Part shown: in pieces, positions 7,090 to 12,067 of the stretch
Numbering within the stretch: the first letter of the stretch is position 1
How the letters are laid out: every line of letters starts with the position of its first letter
DNA from: Deltaproteobacteria bacterium
GTDB lineage: Bacteria; Desulfobacterota_C; Deferrisomatia; Deferrisomatales; JACRMM01
Assembly (NCBI GenBank): GCA_016218905.1
Contig: JACRCS010000231.1
Coordinates: 1 to 12,067, forward strand
Reading direction: 5' to 3'
Length of the DNA stretch: 12,067 bases
Made by a program: the position numbers and the translations under genes
Notes under the pieces: model-generated
Told to the model about the DNA's origin: nothing
The model's database searches: none
The model's input: the letters and a program-made list of their open reading frames with translations, nothing else

Positions 7090-7153
7090 AATCTGAGGCC
7101 GGAATGGGTGCGGCAGAGGGAAGAGATCTCGCCCAACGGGTGGAGGGGAAAGG
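7090..7153 (+). pseudogene. Relic similar to the 3' end of the DUF1318 gene
   Basis: These 64 bases align without gaps to 245-308, with 53 identities (83%). In the matching frame the relic encodes NLRPEWVRQREEISPNGWRGK against NLKPEQVRQVEEIFAKEWRGK in the intact gene, so it may have come from a paralogue. Similarity fades sharply on both sides: upstream are GCAGAG repeats and downstream is the 3' end of the Fe-S gene. No start codon or ribosome binding site goes with it. The alternative is a dispersed repeat that also contributed the end of the DUF1318 gene, but that gene fits its family right through this segment, which favours the relic reading. Confidence 0.6.
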
Positions 7154-7165
7154 GCGAGCGGGCGC

Positions 7166-8275
7166 TCAGGTCCGCGAGTCGTGCTCCTTTTCGGCTCGGA
7201 TCCGGCGGTGGAGGGTTTCGAAGTCTTCGGGCAGGTCGGCTTGCCGGTCCGGGCGGACGAAGAGCTCCACCGCCTCGAAATCGCAGGCGCGGGCGCAGAC
7301 GCCGCAGCCGATGCACCAGGCCTCGTCGATCCGGGGCGTAGCCCCGTCCATCCGGACGGCATCGACCGGGCAGACCTCGGCGCACCGGCCGCACCCGGCG
7401 CACCGGTCCTCGTCCGTGCGCCGGAGGAAGTACGTGGCCATGAGGGCGTCGCGGGGGATCTTCCGCCGGCGGATGCTTCCGACGTTCCAGCAGGCGCAGC
7501 CGCAGCAGTTGCAGTTGTGCTTCACCCGCCCGCGGGCGTTGTCGACGAAGTGGACCAGCCCGGCCTCGGCGCTCTGCCGCACGACGTCCCGCGCCTCGTC
7601 CCGGGTGATCTCCCTCCCGAGGCCGCGGTCGATCAGGTACCCCGCGAGCTCGTCGAACTTGAGGCAGACTTCGATGGGGTGATTGCAGCCCTTGCCCAGC
7701 AAGCCGACCTGCACTCGGCACGGGCAGTGGGCGAGCGCGAAGCGCGACGCGCCGTCGAGGACCGCGTCCATGGCGTGGTGGGGGAGGACGGCCTGGAGAT
7801 CGGGCCGGAGCGACTGGTCCACCGGCACGTACCGGTAGGGCTTCGTCTCCGAGCCGGCGAAGGCGTGCGCGGTGGTCTCCCGGTTGAAGTACTTCAGGAC
7901 CAGGCGCGTCATCTCGCGGGCGTGGGGGGTGTCCTCTCCCCGCCAGAAGAACGACTGCGGGAAGCCGTAACCCACCTGGTGAAGGGCGTAGCCGACCTCC
8001 CCCCGCGCGTTCTTCCCCGAGAAGAGGAGCCCGCGCGCGGCGAGCTTCGCGAGGCCCTCCCCGAGCTCTTCCGCCGGGCGCCCGCTCCGGGCGGCGATCT
8101 CCTCGACGGTTTTCGCTTCGAGCGGGAGCCCACCGGTCGGCAGGAGGAGCGCCGTCTCCGCCTCCTCCTCTGTGAAGTTCGTCCGGAGGATCTCAAGGAG
8201 CTCTTCGCGATACGGGTAGCCCATCCCTACGGCCGAGAGGTGGCGGGCCAGGGCCTCGTGCGGATCTCTGCTCAC
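7166..8275 (-). CDS. Cysteine-rich 2x[4Fe-4S] ferredoxin-like protein with N-terminal winged-helix-like region
   Basis: The 369-residue protein has no signal peptide or membrane segment and should be cytosolic. Residues about 20-100 look like a small helical or winged-helix domain (TVEEIAARSGRPAEELGEGL, then KLAARGLLF). The middle holds two cysteine clusters: HCPCRVQVGLLGKGCNHPIEVC (Cys184, 186, 197, 204) and HNCNCCGCAC (255, 257, 258, 260, 262). The C-terminus holds two classic [4Fe-4S] motifs, CAGCGRCAEVCP (292, 295, 298, 302) and CIGCGVCARACD (321, 324, 327, 331). That makes 17 cysteines, enough for four clusters. I know this architecture from uncharacterised (4Fe-4S)-binding proteins; no reaction can be named. 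An electron-transfer or Fe-S/redox-sensing role is inference. Start: GTG at 8275 with GGAGG 6 nt upstream. It lies 119 nt after the HExxH gene on the same strand and may be separately expressed. Confidence 0.9.
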   Translation of the reverse strand: MSRDPHEALARHLSAVGMGYPYREELLEILRTNFTEEEAETALLLPTGGLPLEAKTVEEIAARSGRPAEELGEGLAKLAARGLLFSGKNARGEVGYALHQVGYGFPQSFFWRGEDTPHAREMTRLVLKYFNRETTAHAFAGSETKPYRYVPVDQSLRPDLQAVLPHHAMDAVLDGASRFALAHCPCRVQVGLLGKGCNHPIEVCLKFDELAGYLIDRGLGREITRDEARDVVRQSAEAGLVHFVDNARGRVKHNCNCCGCACWNVGSIRRRKIPRDALMATYFLRRTDEDRCAGCGRCAEVCPVDAVRMDGATPRIDEAWCIGCGVCARACDFEAVELFVRPDRQADLPEDFETLHRRIRAEKEHDSRT

Positions 8276-8394
8276 GGCATGCCTCCGGAATCAGGGTGGC
8301 CAGGACACCACGGTACCCACTGGGAGGGGCGGAGAGCAAGGGCCCATCGCGAGCCCTCGGCGACCTCCCACAAGATCGGGCGACAGGCGCTGGC

Positions 8395-8790
8395 CTAACA
8401 CCTGTGCTCCCGGTACGCCGCCCGCTCGAAGACGTTCGCGCGGTAGGGATCCCGGCGGCGGAGGAGGGCCCAGCCGCTCGCCGCGAAGTACGCCGGCAGG
8501 AAGAGGGGCCCCCAGCGCTCGCACTGGCGGACGTGGACGCGCTCGTGCGCCCGGGTCCGCTGGAGGCAGCCCCGGTCTACTCCGAGGACGACGTGCCCCA
8601 GCGCCATCGCCGAGCAACCCCCGGGCAACGGGACCGCCCGCGCCAGAAGCCAGCGCGCGAAGCCGCCGTGGACCTCGAGAACTCCGCCGACGAGGTGCGC
8701 TTCGCCCCCCGTGGCGAGGGCGAGGGCCGCGGCGGCGAGCCCCAGGAACGTGTTCGGGAGAGCCCAGGCGTAGGCGAGTGCGCGCTTCAT
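8395..8790 (-). CDS. Small membrane protein with HExxH motif
   Basis: The 131-residue product begins with a hydrophobic segment (ALPNTFLGLAAAALALATGG, about 10-29), has a further hydrophobic stretch at about 95-112, and between them the motif AHERVHVRQCERWGPLFLPAY. HERVH (82-86) fits the HExxH zinc-metallopeptidase signature. The tail (DPYRANVFERAAYREHRC) supplies Glu and His residues that could complete a metal site. I recall similar short uncharacterised proteins with this HERVHVRQ block in other bacteria. Whether it is a working protease is unknown. Its ATG overlaps the TGA of the HD-GYP frame (TGATG at 8792-8788), and no clear ribosome binding site precedes it, so its translation would depend on ribosomes finishing the upstream gene, which has an in-frame stop 216 nt earlier. 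Confidence 0.75.
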   Translation of the reverse strand: MKRALAYAWALPNTFLGLAAAALALATGGEAHLVGGVLEVHGGFARWLLARAVPLPGGCSAMALGHVVLGVDRGCLQRTRAHERVHVRQCERWGPLFLPAYFAASGWALLRRRDPYRANVFERAAYREHRC

Positions 8791-10490
8791 CAGACGATGC
8801 CCAGGAAAGCCTGGACCACCTGAGGATCGAAGTGGGTTCCCGCTTCGGCTCGGATGTAGTCGCGGGCCTGCTGATCGGTCCACTCCAGGTGGTAGGGCCG
8901 GGTGGAGCGCAGGGCGTCCCACACGTCCACCACCGAGAAGATCCGTGCCGCCAGGGGGATCTGCTCTCCCTTCAGGCCGCGCGGGTAGCCTTCGCCGTCC
9001 CAGCGTTAGTGGTGGCAGTAAGGGATGTCCAGGGCCGGGCGGAGATAGCGGACGGGCTGGAGGAGCCGGAAGGCGTACACGGGGTGGAGCCGCATGACGT
9101 TCCACTCCTCCTCGGTGAGCGGCTCCCGCTTTAGGAGGATCCGGTCGGGGATGCCGATCTTCCCGATGTCGTGGAGGAAGGAGCCGCGCCGGATGTGCAC
9201 CAGTTCGTTCTCGGGCACGTTCATCGCTCGGGCGAGGCTGAGCGTGAGCTCGGTGACCCGCTTGGTGTGCCCCTCCGTCTCCTCGTCCCGGAGCTCCAGG
9301 GCCCGGCCCCAGCCTTCGAGCGTGACGTCGTAGGCGAGGACCAGCTCCGTGTTCAGGCGCTGGAGGTCGTCGAAAAGGGTCGCGTTGTCGATGGCGATCG
9401 CCGCGTCGGTCGCGAGCGTCTCCAGGAACTCGAGCCAGTCAGGGGTCGGATCGAGAGTGGAGCGGTGGAAGATCTCGAGCACTCCCTTGACGTGTCCCTT
9501 CGCGACGAGCGGGACCGCGTAGTAGGCGACGAAGCCTTCCCGCTCGAAGAGCGCCAGCGGCACCACCGGCCCCCGGAGCTCCGAGATGTCGCGGATCACG
9601 AGGGGCTTGCGGTCCAGGGCCGTGCGTCCGGCGTAACCGTCGCCGAGCCGAACGGACGACCTCGTGACGGCCGTGGTGTGGAAACCCCGCCCCGCCGCGT
9701 ACTCGAGCGTCGGCGATTGCGGGCTCAGGAGGAGCACGCACGCCGCGTCGATCTTAAGGGCGGCTGTCACGTGGGAGAGGACGACCTCCAAGGTGAGGCG
9801 GAGGTCGAGACTCGAGGTGATCGCGGCGTCGATCGTCCGGAGGGCCTCCAGTCGCTGCACCTGGAGGTCGATGCGCGCGTCGGCCTTCTTGCGCTCGGTG
9901 ATCTCCCGGGCGACGCCGAGCATGGCGAGCGGCCCGCCGCGGGCGCCCCGGAAGGGCGTCAGGAGGATGTCGAACCAGCGCCGTCCCTCCGCGCCCGCGA
10001 TCTCGCCCTCGAACGAGATCGCCCTCTCCGCGTCGAAGACCGCTTCGAGGCTCCGCGCGTGGAGCCGGTAGACCTCGGGCGGGAAGACCTCTTCGAGGGA
10101 CCTGCCCCGGATCGTCTCGGCCGGGATGCCGAGGTAGGCCGCGCCGGCGGGGTTTACGTATTGGATGCGCCCGTCCCGGTCGGCGATGAAGACGAGGTCC
10201 TGGGCCGACTCCGCGAGCGCGCTGTGGAACATCTCGCTCCGGTTCAGCGCCTCCTCGACCTTCTCCCGCTTCCGGAGCTCGCTCCTCACCGCGAGGAAGA
10301 GGAGGAGCGTGCTCGCGGCCACGAAGATCCAGCCCTTCACCGTCTGCAGCGAGGTCATCCGGTGCGGCTCCGTGACGAGCGCCTCCAGGAGGCGGTCGGA
10401 AGCCGCGACCCAGAAGACGCCGAACGCGGCGTAGGCCGCAGCTACGCGCAGGGCCGAGCGGAGCTTGGAGAGCCCATGGGGAATGGTCAT
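8790..10490 (-). pseudogene. PAS-GAF-HD-GYP phosphodiesterase gene interrupted by one in-frame TAA
   Basis: The full frame is 567 codons, but codon 495 is TAA (9008-9006), so the first open part is 494 residues (9006-10490). Domains: two N-terminal membrane helices (about 14-36 and 51-68), PAS (about 84-200), GAF (about 215-372) and HD-GYP (about 385-560). HD-GYP residues include His408, His440-Asp441, GKIGIPD (443-449), His469 and His493-His494. The next codon should be the Glu of HHE..DGxGYP but is TAA. The frame then goes on unbroken: RWDGEGYPRGLKGEQIPL, ARIFSVVDVWDAL, RPYH, to TGA. Such proteins hydrolyse cyclic-di-GMP at the membrane. One base change (GAA to TAA) explains the break. Start: ATG at 10490 with AAGGTG 4 nt upstream. 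It follows the receiver gene by 101 nt and overlaps the HExxH gene by one base. Confidence 0.88.
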
Positions 10491-10540
10491 CGAACACCTT
10501 GCCGTCTTGCCGTGCCCGGAGCCTGACGCGTCCTCGAGTG

Positions 10541-10568
10541 CCCTCCGGGCGGAGGGGCCATTCTATCA
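10541..10568 (-). promoter_or_regulatory. Possible extended -10 promoter and hairpin before the HD-GYP gene
   Basis: On the minus strand, TGATAGAAT (10568-10560) matches an extended -10 element (TGnTAGAAT, five of six to TATAAT); no good -35 is seen. Just downstream lies a hairpin, CCCTCC (10541-10546) with GGAGGG (10551-10556) and a 4-nt loop, which would sit at the 5' end of a transcript begun here. The hairpin could instead be a weak attenuator between the receiver and HD-GYP genes; no T-run follows it on either strand. Confidence 0.3.
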
Positions 10569-10591
10569 CCCCTGGCGACGTTCGACGCACC

Positions 10592-10972
10592 TCATGAACC
10601 CTCTTGTCTCCCCTCTGCGAGGCTCGCGAAGTCCGAGGCGCTCAGGGTCGCCTTGGCCCAGAATCTCGCGCCTCTGTCGGCCGCCTTCTGGCGGTACTCG
10701 GGCAAGTCGTGCAATGAACAGAAGACGATCGTCAGGCCGGGCGCGAGTTCCGCGAGCTTCGCGGCGAGGTGAAAGCCGCTTCCCCGGGGAAGCGAAATGT
10801 CGACGATTGCGATGTCGGGGACGCAGTTCCGGACCGCCTTCAGGGCTGGCCCCCAATCCGCCGCCTCCGTGACGCGGGCCGAAGGGAATTGGGTGACGAT
10901 GCCTGTCCGGAGGACCTGCCGAAAGACCTCACTGTCGTCGATGACCAAGACCTTGGGGGTTGTTTTCGTCAT
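10592..10972 (-). CDS. Stand-alone response regulator receiver protein
   Basis: The 126-residue product is a single CheY-like receiver domain. It has the acidic pair Asp12-Asp13 (VLVIDDSEVFRQVL), the phosphorylated Asp58 (DIAIVDISLP, followed by RGSGFHLAAKL), Ser86 in the Thr/Ser position (IVFCSLHD) and Lys107 (ARFWAKA). The tail is about 15 residues and carries no output domain. It should act by binding a partner when phosphorylated; the HD-GYP protein encoded next on the same strand is a plausible partner, by inference. Start: ATG at 10972, with AAGGGA about 9 nt upstream. A longer in-frame extension to 11293 is rejected because its translation is proline- and arginine-rich and unlike any receiver protein. 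Confidence 0.92.
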   Translation of the reverse strand: MTKTTPKVLVIDDSEVFRQVLRTGIVTQFPSARVTEAADWGPALKAVRNCVPDIAIVDISLPRGSGFHLAAKLAELAPGLTIVFCSLHDLPEYRQKAADRGARFWAKATLSASDFASLAEGRQEGS

Positions 10973-11408
10973 CGGCCCGTCCCTTCGGGTCTTGCGTACG
11001 ATGGGTGGACCGGCGGCCGCAGTCGCTGCGGTCCAGTCCGCGGCCGCTCGCCCGAATGGCGGAGCAGGCGTGCCGCCGGCGGCCAGCCGCCCACCGGCCG
11101 GTCCGCAGACATCCGGCGGAGGCCGTGCCATTCTAGGCATCGAGGATGAATCTTGGATGAGTTCACTATTAGAATAACGACGTTTGTGAACGGTGAAGAG
11201 CCGACCTCGGACGGGAACGGAGACTCGCTGGGCGGCTCGCGGCTCCGGAGGACCGGCTCTCGGAATTCGGTTAACATGGTCCGACCGGTTCACCCACGGC
11301 TCGAGGTCACAGATGAGTTCGTCTGCTCCAGGAATCCGGGACCGCCGCCCGGTTCGGCCCCGCGGAAACGAGCGCCCGGGACGGCTCGCCGCCGGTGCGG
11401 TCCCCTGA
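10973..11408. other. Divergent intergenic region
   Basis: It lies between the receiver gene (minus) and the NFACT-like gene (plus). The receiver-proximal half is very GC-rich and holds a perfect 12-nt palindrome GCCGCCGGCGGC at 11072-11083. A short A/T-rich island at about 11150-11190 is the most likely site of promoters; it contains an inverted repeat GTTCAC (11161-11166) and GTGAAC (11186-11191) that could be an operator. I saw no convincing -35/-10 pair and no convincing coding region. Confidence 0.5.
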
Positions 11409-12067
11409 ATGGACGCCTTCCTCCTCGCGCGCCTCGTTTGCGAGCTCGACGAAGAGTGGCGCGGCTCCTGGGTCCAGGAGGCGTGGCAGGACGAAGACGG
11501 GCGGCTGATCCTTCAACTGCGGCGGTCGGGCCCGGCCTCCGCGACCCGTTTCCTCCTGTTGAGCCCCGCGCCCGGGGCGCAGGGCCTCGGCACCGTCGCG
11601 GAGCGCCCGCCGGTTCCCCCACGGCCGCCCGCTCTCGCCGCCTACCTGCGTGCACACGTGACGGGCGGTCGGCTCGCTTTCGCGCGCTGTCCGCCCTTCG
11701 AGCGGGTGGTGGAGTTCGGGATCGAGAGGCAGGAGGGAGCCTTCCGGGTGGTGCTGGAGGCGACGGGGCGGCGCGGGAACGTCCTCATCCTCGATGCCGG
11801 GGGGGACGTGCGGAGCGCGTGGCGGTGGGAGCCCTCCGAGAGCCACCCGCTACGGCCGCTGGAGCCCGGCCGGACGTACGAGCCCCCGCCGAAGCCGGCG
11901 GGGCTCGTGTCGCCCGACCGCGTGACCCGGGAGGGGTGGGAGGGCTGGCTCGCCGCTGGGACACCGCTCCACCGCGCCGTCGCCGGCCTCGGGCCGGTCC
12001 TCGCCCGGGAGGCGGCCGAACGCGGCTGGGAGGGCTTTCGGTCCCTCGTGGACGACTACGGCAGCAG
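11409..12067 (+). CDS. NFACT domain (RqcH/FbpA/NEMF-like) protein, N-terminal part
   Basis: The frame is open from ATG 11409 to the window edge (219 residues and two bases). It matches the NFACT-N domain of the RqcH/Tae2/NEMF family: an opening MDAFLLARLVCEL, LILQLRRSGPASATRFLLLS, PALAAYLRAHVTGGRL (74-89), ERVVEFGIER, EATGRRGNVLILD (117-129, the usual MGrhSNiiLld in a changed form) and LEPGRTYEPPPKP (151-163). In bacteria RqcH binds obstructed 50S subunits and adds alanine tails to stalled peptides; related proteins without that activity exist. The coiled-coil and NFACT-R parts are outside the window, so function cannot be checked. The usual 'SN' of GrhSN is 'GN' here. The start has only a weak ribosome binding site, and a TGA directly precedes it (11406-11408). 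Confidence 0.88.
   Translation, partial: MDAFLLARLVCELDEEWRGSWVQEAWQDEDGRLILQLRRSGPASATRFLLLSPAPGAQGLGTVAERPPVPPRPPALAAYLRAHVTGGRLAFARCPPFERVVEFGIERQEGAFRVVLEATGRRGNVLILDAGGDVRSAWRWEPSESHPLRPLEPGRTYEPPPKPAGLVSPDRVTREGWEGWLAAGTPLHRAVAGLGPVLAREAAERGWEGFRSLVDDYGS

Larger units (their letters stand above)
6668..7165. other. Gene-free stretch upstream of the chemoreceptor
   Basis: No convincing coding region is present; the open frames crossing it have arginine-rich, non-conserved translations. It contains the chemoreceptor ribosome binding site (GGAGG near 6674-6678), an inverted repeat at 6760-6792, two A/T tracts (6802-6807 and about 6883-6889), the GCAGAG repeat cluster at 7036-7066 and the DUF1318-like relic at 7090-7153. 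The promoter of the chemoreceptor gene should lie here, reading leftward, but I could not find a convincing sigma-70, sigma-54 or FliA pair. Confidence 0.6.

Noticed and set aside
10973..11293. N-terminal extension of the receiver protein
   Set aside because: Low-complexity Pro/Arg/Gly translation; the receiver fold begins at MTKTTPKVLVIDD.
11193..11408. Small plus-strand frame of 71 codons ending directly before the NFACT-like start (TGA then ATG)
   Set aside because: The translation is arginine-, proline- and glycine-rich with no conserved pattern and no ribosome binding site; adjacency to the ATG looks accidental.

Overview
The window is GC-rich bacterial chromosome carrying chemotaxis, cyclic-di-GMP and iron-sulfur genes. 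The gene content (Cache-type chemoreceptor with a deltaproteobacterial-style NASIIAAQAG tip, an ABC_sub_bind binding protein, PAS-GAF-HD-GYP, a periplasm-directed binding protein) points to a motile Gram-negative of a deltaproteobacterial, NC10/Methylomirabilota, Rokubacteria or Acidobacteriota type. The sequence alone does not settle the phylum. No rRNA, tRNA, CRISPR array, complete insertion sequence or phage gene was seen.

Layout. (1) 2-361, plus: the 3' end of a YdbL/DUF1318 gene. (2) 362-592: a nested palindromic repeat that fills the gap between two convergent genes. (3) 593-4058, minus: a tight four-gene cluster read from high to low coordinates: periplasmic binding protein (ABC_sub_bind), AEC-family permease, two-GAF protein, VOC/glyoxalase-fold protein. 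(4) 4094-4213: a roughly 120-bp MITE-like element inserted exactly at the stop codon of the next gene. (5) 4211-6667, minus: a large methyl-accepting chemotaxis protein. (6) 6668-7165: a gene-free stretch with a leader hairpin, GCAGAG repeats and a 64-nt relic 83% identical to the 3' end of the DUF1318 gene. (7) 7166-8275, minus: an unusual cysteine-rich 2x[4Fe-4S] protein. (8) 8395-10972, minus: stand-alone receiver, then PAS-GAF-HD-GYP (interrupted by one in-frame TAA), then a small HExxH membrane protein coupled to it by stop/start overlap. (9) 10973-11408: divergent intergenic region. (10) 11409-12067, plus: the N-terminal part of an NFACT/RqcH-like protein, cut by the window edge.

Two sensory groups stand out. 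The chemoreceptor, the orphan binding protein, the permease and the GAF protein look like a uptake-and-sense module for a small solute; the ligand cannot be read from the sequence. The receiver and the HD-GYP protein look like a cyclic-di-GMP output group, but the HD-GYP domain is broken in its HHE..DGxGYP motif, so it is either a recent pseudogene, a recoded gene or a sequence error. The 'novel' content is mainly in small repeats placed at gene ends and in the uncharacterised Fe-S protein; no clear new defence or biosynthetic system was seen.
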